Below are positions 26,941 through 35,341 of a stretch of 64,000 nucleotides of DNA, in pieces. The stretch is from Saprospiraceae bacterium (GTDB lineage Bacteria; Bacteroidota; Bacteroidia; Chitinophagales; Saprospiraceae): the NCBI GenBank assembly GCA_022448945.1, contig JAKVCV010000001.1:81670-145669 (forward strand), in the 5' to 3' direction. Position 1 is the stretch's first letter; the number at the start of each line of letters is the position of its first letter. Position numbers and translations under genes: made by a program. The notes beneath the pieces were generated by a model. The model did no database searches. It saw nothing but the letters and a program-made list of their open reading frames with translations, and was not told the origin of the DNA.

Positions 26941-27596
26941 ATTTTTTTGTTGATAAAATAAGTAACAGAAAGAATAAAAAAGCTACTCATTAATAAAACT
27001 AAGGAGTAAAAATTTGCCTGTCCATATTCAAGTGCTTCAACTTTATCGTATACAGCAATCGATGCCACTAATGTCTCATTAGCGATTTTGCCTCCGATCA
27101 TCAGAACAACTCCGAATTCACCAAGTGTATGTGCGAAACTGAGTACAATTCCAGTCAAAATGGCGGGTTTGATGTTTGGAATAAGTACATGTAAAAGTAC
27201 TTGCCATTTGTTCTTTCCCATAGTAAATGCTGCTTCTGAAAGAGAGGGAGATAGATTTTGCAGGCCTGACTGAATCGGTTGAACCATAAATGGCAGACTG
27301 TATAAAATAGAAGCAAAAACTAATCCTGAGAATGAGAAGGCCAATTGATAACCAAAATTTTCTTCCAAAAAAGAACCGACAAGACTATTAGGAGAAAAAA
27401 CAACCAATATGTAAAATCCAAGAACTGTAGGTGGCAGTACCAATGGTAAACTTACAAAAGCTTCTACTAAAAATTTGAACCTTGATTTGCTTCTTGCAAG
27501 ACTATATGCAAGAGGTACTCCTATCAAGACTAAAAAAAATGTCGTGAATAGTGCTAATTCTAATGATAAGAGGAGAGGAGACCAATCGTACATCAT
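26937..27596 (-). CDS. modB: Molybdate ABC transporter permease ModB
   Basis: 219 aa with five or six membrane segments and the EAA-type loop (F-T-M-G-K-N-K-W-Q-V-L-L) that contacts the ATPase. Size and pattern match ModB. It overlaps modC by 4 bp and follows modA after 50 bp. Confidence 0.93.
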   Translation of the reverse strand: MMYDWSPLLLSLELALFTTFFLVLIGVPLAYSLARSKSRFKFLVEAFVSLPLVLPPTVLGFYILVVFSPNSLVGSFLEENFGYQLAFSFSGLVFASILYSLPFMVQPIQSGLQNLSPSLSEAAFTMGKNKWQVLLHVLIPNIKPAILTGIVLSFAHTLGEFGVVLMIGGKIANETLVASIAVYDKVEALEYGQANFYSLVLLMSSFFILSVTYFINKKI

Positions 27597-27646
27597 TTTT
27601 ATATAACTGGCTTAAAAAAACAATTTCTTTACAAATTTAAGATAAG

Positions 27647-28405
27647 TTATTTATTTATGTCATAACCATGATTTTTAAATATGCTCTTTCCCGTTTCTGA
27701 CTGTAAAAAATCATAAAAAAGCTGAGCGTTTTTATCAGGAGCCTTTTCTTTTTGTTTAATTAAAATCATGCTTTGTTTAATGCGAAAATCGGGGATTTCA
27801 AGAAATTTTCCTTTGCCATGCTTTTTTCTTGCCAAAACGACCGACTTACTGGTAAGTCCCACATCTACGGATTGTGTGGTTATGTATTGATTGACTTGTG
27901 AAATGCTCTCACCTAGAACGATTTTGTCCTTAATTAAATCAAATACACCCGAAGATCGGAGAATTTTTAAACTCAGCTCACCATAAGGAGCGGTTTGAGG
28001 ATCTGCTATTGCAATGTTTTTTATGTTTTTTTTTGTGAGAAAATTCAAATTTGAATCCAATACTAAATCTTTGTATGTCCATAATACAATATTACCATGC
28101 GCATATATGAGTGGTTTTGAAATGGCTAAATTTTTACTAAAAAGATAGTCTGTATACTTTTTATTTGCAGAGATAAATATATCTACATCTGCACCATATT
28201 CAATTTGCGCAGTCAATTTACCTGATGAACTTATTATAGTATTAATTTTTATAGGATTATTGTTTTCGAAAGTTTCAATTAGCTCTGCCAAAACAAATTG
28301 AGTTGAAGCAGCAGCAGCAACAGTTATTGAAGGAATATTAGTATTTGAGCACTTTGGGAATAATAGGAATAATAAAATTAAGCCCACCCAATATAGTTTA
28401 GTCAT
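27647..28405 (-). CDS. modA: Molybdate ABC transporter substrate-binding protein ModA (lipoprotein)
   Basis: 252 aa. An N-terminal hydrophobic segment ends F-P-K-C-S, a loose lipobox; Cys19 is probably lipidated although Lys at -1 is unusual. The mature start V-A-A-A-A-S-T-Q-F with the ligand-binding Ser region, and S-S-S-G-K-L, match ModA. In the Gram-negative envelope it delivers molybdate to ModBC. moeA ends 16 bp before it in the transcription direction. Confidence 0.92.
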   Translation of the reverse strand: MTKLYWVGLILLFLLFPKCSNTNIPSITVAAAASTQFVLAELIETFENNNPIKINTIISSSGKLTAQIEYGADVDIFISANKKYTDYLFSKNLAISKPLIYAHGNIVLWTYKDLVLDSNLNFLTKKNIKNIAIADPQTAPYGELSLKILRSSGVFDLIKDKIVLGESISQVNQYITTQSVDVGLTSKSVVLARKKHGKGKFLEIPDFRIKQSMILIKQKEKAPDKNAQLFYDFLQSETGKSIFKNHGYDINK

Positions 28406-28421
28406 TAATGATAATTTTCAA

Positions 28422-29594
28422 TTAGGGTAAAAGATGAACTTCCACCAATTCGCCTTTTTGAGTAAAATACTTGTCTTCAGGTATATATACAAGTGCATTT
28501 GCTTCTGCAAATGAAAAAAGCATAGCAGAACTTTGTTTACTTAGAATTTGCACTCCCTTTTTAATTATTTTTGCTTTTAGGAAATGTGCACGATCTCCCT
28601 TTTTGTTATAAGTATCTACCAAAGGCAAGAATAATTTTTTAAGTGAAAAATCCTTTTCTCCAGCAGCAAGTTTTAGAGCTGTTAATACATATTCATAAAA
28701 ACAGGAGAGCGAAGCAGCGGGATTGCCAGGCAAGGCAAAGATTGTACAGTCTCCCTTTCTGCCCATAAATATAGGTTTACCAGGTTTTTGCCGTACTTTA
28801 TAAAACAACTGATGAACATCTAATTCAGCTAGTGCTTTACCAACAAAATCATAGTCGCCAACTGAAATGCCACCAGAGATAATAATAAATTTGTTTGTTT
28901 TAATTAGTTGCTTTATTGTGTCAATAGTTTGAGTGTAATTATCCTTAATATGAAAGGATGCTTGAATCTCAAATCCATTGCTTTTGATTACAGATTCGAG
29001 CATAATGCAATTGCTCTCATAGATTTGCCCCCTTTTTAGTTTGTTTCCTGCTCTGACAAGTTCATTGCCTGTGGCAATAATAGAAATATTAGGTTTTTCG
29101 TAAACAGAAACGTATTCTATACCTAGACCTGCAAGAAACCCAATCGCCGCAGGGTTAATCAAAGTTCCTTTTTTAAGCGCTATTTCTCCTGTTTTAATCT
29201 GCTCCCCACAAGGACGTATGTTTTGTTTTTTAAACGGTTTTTCATCAATTAGTAATTTCGATCCCTTTTGTTTAGTTTTCTCTTGCATTATAATTGCATC
29301 AGCATCGGAGGGAACTGCAGATCCTGTAAAAATTCTAACAGCTTCTCCATGCTTCAATTTTGGATGCATAGAACTGCCAGCTTGTACTTCACCTACAATA
29401 TTATATGAAAGTCCTTGGCCATATTTTAATGCATAGCCATCCATAGCAGATTGATCAAAAGGAGGCATGTTTATTGGTGAAAGTATATCTTCTGATAAGA
29501 CAAAACCCATAGCCTCAGTAAGAGGAATTTCTACTTTTTTTGTTGTTATATTTAATTCAGAAACTATTTTTTTCGCTTCCCTAACACTTATCAT
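28422..29594 (-). CDS. moeA: Molybdopterin molybdenumtransferase MoeA
   Basis: 390 aa. The domain pattern is typical: P-P-F-D-Q-S-A-M-D-G-Y-A near residue 45, I-F-T-G-S-A-V-P near 90, and G-I-S-V-G-D-Y-D-F-V and L-P-G-N-P-A-A in the molybdenum-insertion domain. It ligates molybdate to molybdopterin using the adenylyl intermediate made by the MogA domain of moaCB. It is the first gene of the operon. moaA is not found next to it. Confidence 0.95.
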   Translation of the reverse strand: MISVREAKKIVSELNITTKKVEIPLTEAMGFVLSEDILSPINMPPFDQSAMDGYALKYGQGLSYNIVGEVQAGSSMHPKLKHGEAVRIFTGSAVPSDADAIIMQEKTKQKGSKLLIDEKPFKKQNIRPCGEQIKTGEIALKKGTLINPAAIGFLAGLGIEYVSVYEKPNISIIATGNELVRAGNKLKRGQIYESNCIMLESVIKSNGFEIQASFHIKDNYTQTIDTIKQLIKTNKFIIISGGISVGDYDFVGKALAELDVHQLFYKVRQKPGKPIFMGRKGDCTIFALPGNPAASLSCFYEYVLTALKLAAGEKDFSLKKLFLPLVDTYNKKGDRAHFLKAKIIKKGVQILSKQSSAMLFSFAEANALVYIPEDKYFTQKGELVEVHLLP

Positions 29595-29739
29595 TTTTTT
29601 ATTTTTTCTTTAAAACTTAAAAATAGTGAAAAAGTTGAAAGGAATTTAATAACCTATAGACGTTTATAGATATAATTATAATAGCAGGTTTCGTTTGCTA
29701 TGTAAAATCAATTCTATTCGTCCTGAATTTTAATTTTAT

Positions 29740-29747
29740 CAAAGGTA
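29740..29747 (-). promoter_or_regulatory. -7 element TACCTTTG for the Moco/molybdate operon
   Basis: On the minus strand TACCTTTG matches TAnnTTTG; transcription would start near 29734 and leave a leader of about 140 nt before moeA. No Moco-riboswitch fold was recognised. A TTTG lies only 14 bp further upstream, closer than usual for a -33 element. Confidence 0.4.
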
Positions 29748-29786
29748 TATTAAACAGGGGGCAAATTATTAAAATTAAGGAGGGGT

Positions 29787-31043
29787 TTAACGTTTTATAA
29801 GTTTCCTGTATTGTACATTTTCATGTGCATCTATTTTTGCATAATATGCACCTTTTGATAACTGATGAGGAACTGAAAGTTGAATTATTTGACGTCCTTC
29901 ATCCATATAGATTTTAGTTTCATAAACTAATTTGCCAGTAATGTCAAGAATGGTTAGTTTTACTTGTTCTGGTTTTCCTTGATTGAAAAGTTCAAGTTGT
30001 AAAAAATCATCAAAAGGATTTGGGTAGAAATTATATGTATAGGGAATAGTGTAGTTGAAATTCAGACTTTTAATTGATGTCATTTCAATATTAGAATTAT
30101 TCTTTTTTAGACGTAATCTATAGTAATTAATACCAGGTTGAGGTACAATATCTAAATATTCGTTCACTCCTACATCAATATGATCACTAATCGAACGAAA
30201 GTTAATACCATCCTTTGACCTTTGAACAATCAAATAATCATAATCTTCATCATTGGTGACAGACCATTCAATTAAAGTTTGTTTTTCATTGCTTGATTCT
30301 ACAGTAAAATAAAGTAGATTTGTATTTAAGAGTGAAACCTCAGAAACCGATACATCATCAAAAAGATAGGTAGAACCATTACTTGTAAGGGCACAACCAC
30401 TAGTTGGGGTAACTGTATTGAAAGTTGTTCCTGCATCATTTTTATAATTACCAAGGGTAATATATCTTTCACCTCCAACTGCAGTATAAGTTCCGGAAAT
30501 TAGTGTCCATCCCATAGCTTTAGTTACCAAAGGACTGTTAATTTGAGGTGTAAATGCTGTAATAGGTTGGTTACCTGGCTGTGTTATTTGATTTCCAATA
30601 TAACAATCCAGTCCATTTGTTTCGTAACGACAGGTTGAAGGGCATAGTACATAATATTCTATACTATAATTGACTCCACTAACCAAGGGGGTTGAAAGTT
30701 CTGTTTGAATGTATTCTCTACAGTTTCCACATCCTCCATATTTTGTTAAAACACCTGCAGCTGCATCTCCGGTATTTGCAAGAGCAGTTCCAGCCCATCC
30801 TCCTGGTAAATCTACATTTGTACACACAGGTGCACCACCTGGGTGACAGGCATGAAATAAGTCAGGGGTAGTTCCAGAACCGGGAGGTTTTGACCAATCT
30901 AAAGCATTCGCCAATTGGCTTTGAGCAGTTGGACAACTACTTATATTCTCAAAACTCGGATTCGTTACAAGGTTTTGAGTAAACCCTGTATTCCAACAAA
31001 AAAAGAAAATTATATAAATTGTAAATTGTAGAGTGTGCTTCAT
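29787..31043 (-). CDS. Secreted T9SS type A cargo protein with N-terminal beta-sandwich (jelly-roll-like) domain
   Basis: 418 aa. A signal peptide ends near Q23. The mature start N-L-V-T-N-P-S-F-E-N with many Gly, Cys and aromatic residues, and F-D-D-V-S-V-S near residue 225, is the pattern of the DUF642-like carbohydrate-binding jelly rolls of Bacteroidota. A fibronectin-like stretch follows (L-I-E-W-S-V-T-N-D-E-D), then a type A sorting domain (from F-Y-P-N-P-F). A sugar-binding role is inferred from fold likeness only. It sits alone, upstream of the Moco operon. Confidence 0.83.
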   Translation of the reverse strand: MKHTLQFTIYIIFFFCWNTGFTQNLVTNPSFENISSCPTAQSQLANALDWSKPPGSGTTPDLFHACHPGGAPVCTNVDLPGGWAGTALANTGDAAAGVLTKYGGCGNCREYIQTELSTPLVSGVNYSIEYYVLCPSTCRYETNGLDCYIGNQITQPGNQPITAFTPQINSPLVTKAMGWTLISGTYTAVGGERYITLGNYKNDAGTTFNTVTPTSGCALTSNGSTYLFDDVSVSEVSLLNTNLLYFTVESSNEKQTLIEWSVTNDEDYDYLIVQRSKDGINFRSISDHIDVGVNEYLDIVPQPGINYYRLRLKKNNSNIEMTSIKSLNFNYTIPYTYNFYPNPFDDFLQLELFNQGKPEQVKLTILDITGKLVYETKIYMDEGRQIIQLSVPHQLSKGAYYAKIDAHENVQYRKLIKR

Positions 31044-31491
31044 TTGTTTTGTTTAAATAGCTGGGTGTTGGGTAAAGTCTTTATAGATAGTAGTAAGCAA
31101 AGATCTTAAATAAGTATAATATTTTGTCTCAAAAAGAATCACATACAATTATTCTATTATACTTATGAAGTAAAGATAATAATTTTTTTTATATTTCTCT
31201 TAGTTAAGGCATAGATTTATAGTATGTTATGAGATTTAATTGACTACTTATTCATGGTCGTGTTATTATATTGTGCTATAAGTAACGGAATTTAGTAGAG
31301 TTGCCCCGAATTTATGCTAAAGTAAATTAGATCTAACCATAAAATTATCATTAATTCATTGCTTTATATTTTTCCGGAAACGTATGGACTTATCGATTTT
31401 TATTTAGAGTTTTTATCTTTGTTAGATTATTCGACTTAAATTTCTAAACGCTTTTATTTATCTTTTTTAAAAATAATTATATCCTAACTAT
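31044..31491. other. Divergent intergenic region, 448 bp
   Basis: AT-rich. Apart from the -7 element at 31414-31421 for the rightward gene I see no gene, RNA or repeat here. Confidence 0.5.
31414..31421 (+). promoter_or_regulatory. -7 element TATCTTTG for the secreted EEP-fold gene
   Basis: Full match to TAnnTTTG, about 70 bp before the start at 31492; the -33 element is not clear. Confidence 0.4.
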
Positions 31492-33198
31492 ATGAAGTTT
31501 TTAATACCTGTCTTATTGATTTTTTTATTCCTTTCTGCGCAAATCGTTGCTCAGAATAGAATTAAAATTGATGGTTTCTTTGATGATTGGAGTTCTAACA
31601 TTATGACCTATGTTGATGATTCTTTGGATTCTCAAGGAATAGAATTACTTGAGTTTAGTGTTTGTAATGATAATGAGTATTTATATGTTAGGATAAAATT
31701 GTCTGATGAGATTGATTTAACAGAGCCATTTTATAATCCTGCAGAAGTATTAATTAATATTGATGCTGATAATAATCAATTTACAGGATATTCTACAAAT
31801 AATATTGGATCTGAATATGGTATAAACTTTTTTAAGAAAAAAATTTTCGACGATACGGATCCTAATATGGTAGATACCCTTTCTTTATATGCCCTTGATA
31901 TTATCCCGTTGCCTTCTTATACCTCTGATGAATTCGAGATTGCTATAAATCGAGCTCTATTTTCAGACACGATCTGTATTTCCATAAGAGAGAAATTAGG
32001 CAATGATTATATGCCGGACAATGGGTCTGTATTTATGTATGTTTTTAATAATTGTTCATCACCTACAACAACATCTGTTAATTTTTCAAAAAATGATCCA
32101 AAGAATTTGCGTCTTATGACTTATAATGTTTTTAGTAATGGGCTTATAAATAATAATCGTGTAGATGAGCATAGAAGAATATTTGGAAGCGTTAATGCTG
32201 ATATTATTACCTTTCAAGAGTGTGGCAATACTACATATAATGATGTGATGGGCTTTTTAAATACCAATCCTATATATTACCCTTATATATACCCGGATTT
32301 GAATTCTGGTAATCTTACAATATCTAAATACCCTTCTTTGCAATCTTGGCAAGTTGCAAATAAGATTGATGCAGAGTTAATAGATTTACCTGATAGTATT
32401 TATTCAACAGACATTTTAATTCTTAATGGTCATCCACCATGTTGTCTCAATAATCAAGGCAGACAGGAGCATTTTGATGCTTTAATTCAATTTATACATG
32501 ATGCTAAAACAATTGGTGGTGTAATAGATTTACCAATGAATACCCCCATATCATTTTCTGGCGATATGAATCTAGTTGGCTATTCAGAGCAGTATTATAC
32601 TATTGTTAATGGAACAATATCAGATACTTCTACATATGGAATTGGAGGTTTACCTGATTGGGATAATACTCCTTTAAAAGATCAGGTTGCTTATTTTAAT
32701 GAGAAAGATATTGCATATACTTGGGATATAAGCAATCCTATAGTGGGGGATTTCCCCTCAGGAAGATTAGACTTTGTGTTTTTTACTAATAGTGTAATGT
32801 CTGTCGATAAATCTTTTATTTTATCAACAGAGCATATGAGTACTCCTCTATTAAATCAAAATAATTTGTTTTGGGATGACACAAAAAAAGCTTCAGATCA
32901 TTTTCCAGTCATTGTTGATTTTGTGCTTCCAACTCATATTTTAAACATTAAAAACGCTGATCACGGATTAGGTTTTAATTTTTCTCCAAACCCTAGCAAA
33001 GGTATTGTACATATTAATAAAGCAAACCCAAAGAAAGTATTGTTGGAAATTTTTAATATAGAGGGGCATTTATTAGAACAAATCAATATGAATAGCAACG
33101 AATTAGCAATTGATTTGTCAGTTTACCCTAAGGGTATATATTTTATTCAAATGGTTTCTTCAGAGGGCATTTTTACGCGCAAATTAATTAGAATTTAA
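31492..33198 (+). CDS. Secreted endonuclease/exonuclease/phosphatase-fold protein with T9SS type A domain
   Basis: 568 aa. Signal peptide to about residue 21. Residues 22-190 are a beta-rich domain beginning I-K-I-D-G-F-F-D-D-W, like CBM9/DOMON-type sugar- or ligand-binding modules. Residues 204-475 have the EEP fold signatures: L-M-T-Y-N, F-Q-E-C (catalytic Glu), N-G-H-P-P, G-D-M-N and S-D-H at residues 468-470. A type A sorting domain ends the protein (from F-S-P-N-P). Predicted role: an extracellular nuclease or phosphatase, perhaps for DNA or phosphoesters as nutrient. The motif set does not tell nuclease from phosphatase. Confidence 0.88.
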   Translation: MKFLIPVLLIFLFLSAQIVAQNRIKIDGFFDDWSSNIMTYVDDSLDSQGIELLEFSVCNDNEYLYVRIKLSDEIDLTEPFYNPAEVLINIDADNNQFTGYSTNNIGSEYGINFFKKKIFDDTDPNMVDTLSLYALDIIPLPSYTSDEFEIAINRALFSDTICISIREKLGNDYMPDNGSVFMYVFNNCSSPTTTSVNFSKNDPKNLRLMTYNVFSNGLINNNRVDEHRRIFGSVNADIITFQECGNTTYNDVMGFLNTNPIYYPYIYPDLNSGNLTISKYPSLQSWQVANKIDAELIDLPDSIYSTDILILNGHPPCCLNNQGRQEHFDALIQFIHDAKTIGGVIDLPMNTPISFSGDMNLVGYSEQYYTIVNGTISDTSTYGIGGLPDWDNTPLKDQVAYFNEKDIAYTWDISNPIVGDFPSGRLDFVFFTNSVMSVDKSFILSTEHMSTPLLNQNNLFWDDTKKASDHFPVIVDFVLPTHILNIKNADHGLGFNFSPNPSKGIVHINKANPKKVLLEIFNIEGHLLEQINMNSNELAIDLSVYPKGIYFIQMVSSEGIFTRKLIRI

Positions 33199-33199
33199 G

Positions 33200-33218
33200 T
33201 TATATCTTTGTGATATAA
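33200..33218. terminator. Weak hairpin between convergent genes
   Basis: A 7-bp stem (ttatatc with its complement) lies directly after the EEP gene and before the end of kdsC. It is short and lacks a clear T-run. Confidence 0.3.
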
Positions 33219-33229
33219 ATTTCAATCTT

Positions 33230-33760
33230 TTACTTTGTATCCTTGTTCAAAGGAACTATCGTTTCAACCCATTTTTTCTGCACTTTCATGATTTTTTCTA
33301 TAAGGTCCCGAACACAGCCTTGTCCCCCTTTTAAAGGTGATATATACTGACAAATAGCACGAATTTCTGGGATGGCATTACTAGGACAGGTTGATAGACA
33401 TACAAGTCGTAATGGTTCATAATCGGGAAAGTCATCCCCCATATAGGCTGTACGCGAAAGGTCAAGATTATGTATTTCGACTAATTCATTTATCGTTTCG
33501 AGTTTGTTTTCTATGCCGCTATAGATTTCAGTAACACCGAGGTCTTCGAGGCGTTTAATTACTCCTTGAGATTTGCCACCAGTAATTATTATAATCCTAT
33601 AGCCATTATCAATTGCATATTTCATTGCAAAACCATCACGAACAGACATTTTACGCATCAGTATACCGTCTTCTTGAATATAAACAGAACTGTCTGTAAG
33701 GACACCGTCAACATCAAGAATAATTGTATTTATTTCTTGTAATTTATCCAAAAAGGACAT
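33230..33760 (-). CDS. kdsC: 3-deoxy-D-manno-octulosonate 8-phosphate phosphatase KdsC (HAD family)
   Basis: 176 aa, typical length. HAD motif I is D-V-D-G-V-L-T-D (residues 16-23) with the catalytic Asp pair; I-I-T-G-G-K-S holds motif II and Y-M-G-D-D-F-P-D-Y-E motif IV. This tetrameric enzyme makes KDO for the LPS inner core. It is the last gene of a three-gene minus-strand unit behind iscX and a ferredoxin gene (31 and 34 bp gaps), a mix of LPS and Fe-S genes with no obvious functional link. Confidence 0.93.
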   Translation of the reverse strand: MSFLDKLQEINTIILDVDGVLTDSSVYIQEDGILMRKMSVRDGFAMKYAIDNGYRIIIITGGKSQGVIKRLEDLGVTEIYSGIENKLETINELVEIHNLDLSRTAYMGDDFPDYEPLRLVCLSTCPSNAIPEIRAICQYISPLKGGQGCVRDLIEKIMKVQKKWVETIVPLNKDTK

Positions 33761-33791
33761 TTGATGGCAATTAGTTTAGCGGTTAATCGTA

Positions 33792-34031
33792 TTATTGGTT
33801 GTCTCTCCACTCATAAACCCATTTAGATTGAATTTGTTCGAGATGGTTTTCATTGCAATCTTCACGTTTTCCTACAAAATTAGGAAGTGATAAGATCCAA
33901 TCAAGCAATTCAGTAAATCGTATTCTGTATATTTTTGATTCAGTAAAGTCATCACCAAATTTGTCATAAAGCCCCATTGCAATATCTTCGTGGTCATTCC
34001 ATTCAATTGGTAAATCTATCTCAAAACTCAT
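33792..34031 (-). CDS. iscX: Fe-S cluster assembly protein IscX
   Basis: 79 aa. The small acidic sequence W-N-D-H-E-D-I-A-M-G-L-Y-D-K-F-G-D-D-F and I-R-F-T-E-L-L-D-W-I-L match IscX, which in Escherichia coli binds IscS and iron and tunes cluster assembly. It follows the ferredoxin gene by 34 bp, as in the isc operon, but iscS, iscU and hscA are not nearby. Confidence 0.92.
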   Translation of the reverse strand: MSFEIDLPIEWNDHEDIAMGLYDKFGDDFTESKIYRIRFTELLDWILSLPNFVGKREDCNENHLEQIQSKWVYEWRDNQ

Positions 34032-34065
34032 TGTGTTTTTTTTTAATAAAGAAAATGATTGTTAA

Positions 34066-34410
34066 TTAATGTTCATGTCCTATAATCTGTGATTGATCAG
34101 GGACTACCACCTCTATAAAGTTACCATCATCATCTTCTTCGATGTTACATTGGCAAGAAAGTCGAGATTCAATACGAGGGTTTAAAGCACGGTCAATAAA
34201 ATCTTCCTCTTTGTCAGATATTTCAGTTAAAAAGTCTTCACCATTTTCAATATAAACATGACATGTGCTACAGGCACAAACCATACCGCAATTACTATTA
34301 ATGTGCATGCCATTATCTTCAGCAAGGTCAAGTATATTATCTCCAACCATTCCGACTACTTCTTGTGTAGGAATTTTCTTATCTTCAAAAATATATCTTA
34401 CTAAAACCAT
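34066..34410 (-). CDS. fdx: Isc-type (adrenodoxin-like) 2Fe-2S ferredoxin
   Basis: 114 aa. Cluster ligands are visible as Cys41, Cys47 and Cys50 (C-G-M-V-C-A-C-S-T-C) plus a further Cys in L-S-C-Q-C near residue 87. The spacing is that of Isc-type ferredoxins. It hands electrons to Fe-S assembly. It is the first gene of the unit with iscX and kdsC. Confidence 0.92.
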   Translation of the reverse strand: MVLVRYIFEDKKIPTQEVVGMVGDNILDLAEDNGMHINSNCGMVCACSTCHVYIENGEDFLTEISDKEEDFIDRALNPRIESRLSCQCNIEEDDDGNFIEVVVPDQSQIIGHEH

Positions 34411-34571
34411 TTTTCTATAAAGAATCTTTTAATGTAATTATCGAAAATTATTATTTAGTACCGTAAAAGTACAATAATAATATTAAAAAGATGATACTAT
34501 CTTAATTTTAAGTATACTAATCTTAAGTTAACATATTAGGATCTATTTTTTTAATTTAATTCAATTCAATC

Positions 34572-35006
34572 CTACCACTTTAATAAGGCAATATCTATTT
34601 TTAAGTCCTTATAGATTTCTATAACTGTACTGCTAAATGAGGGTTCACTAAATAAAGGATGAACATTATTGGAGAATCCATAACGTTCACTTGGAATTCC
34701 TAGAAAATTTTTATCCAATATACCATTTGAATTAGAATCATGAAATAACGCTAAAGCATACGCTCCTTTAGGAATAGATAGGGTATGTTTTAGTATGTTA
34801 TTATTTACATTTAGCTCAATTGTTTTTACAGCTTTGTTAGGATTAAGAAAACTATTTTTATCATCGTAAATAGCTATATATACCTTACCATTAATTTTTT
34901 TAATGTTAGTCACTCGGACTGTTAAATTTATATTTTGGGCAAAAAGTTGAATTATACATGAAAAAACAATAATCATTGATAATATGTAATTGATATAATT
35001 ATGCAT
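34572..35006 (-). CDS. Secreted DUF2141 protein
   Basis: 144 aa with a signal peptide (about residues 1-23). The mature domain shows the DUF2141 pattern: G-K-V-Y-I-A-I-Y-D, P-K-G-A-Y-A-L-A-L-F-H-D-S-N-S-N-G and G-I-P-S-E-R-Y-G-F-S-N-N. It is a beta-sandwich family of unknown function, common in the envelope of marine Bacteroidota. Single gene; 161 bp before the ferredoxin unit. Confidence 0.88.
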   Translation of the reverse strand: MHNYINYILSMIIVFSCIIQLFAQNINLTVRVTNIKKINGKVYIAIYDDKNSFLNPNKAVKTIELNVNNNILKHTLSIPKGAYALALFHDSNSNGILDKNFLGIPSERYGFSNNVHPLFSEPSFSSTVIEIYKDLKIDIALLKW

Positions 35007-35341
35007 AGTAAGCTTATTTTTGTTAATCTATTTTTGAATTATTTAATTTCAATTAATTCAATCACAAGCTATGGATAATAATTGAAAGAAAGGTTATTCA
35101 ATTAAAAAACGCTGGATCTTAAAATGTGTTTAGTTGAATTTAGTTAAAATCTGTTAACTATCTGAAAAGGTTTTTTTTTAATGTAAACAAAAAGAATTTT
35201 TCTGAGATATTCCCTTTCTTTAATCTTAATATTTAATCCTTTTCGTCTGTTTTCCAGTGCTTTTTTATAAAATTTTCTTAAATTGATAGAATAATTAAAT
35301 ATTGCTTTTTTTTGATGCCATTAGATTTTTAAACAATCTCT
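35007..35341. other. Divergent intergenic region, 335 bp
   Basis: AT-rich region between the DUF2141 gene and the CotH-type gene. I see no gene, RNA, repeat or confident promoter element in it. Confidence 0.45.
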
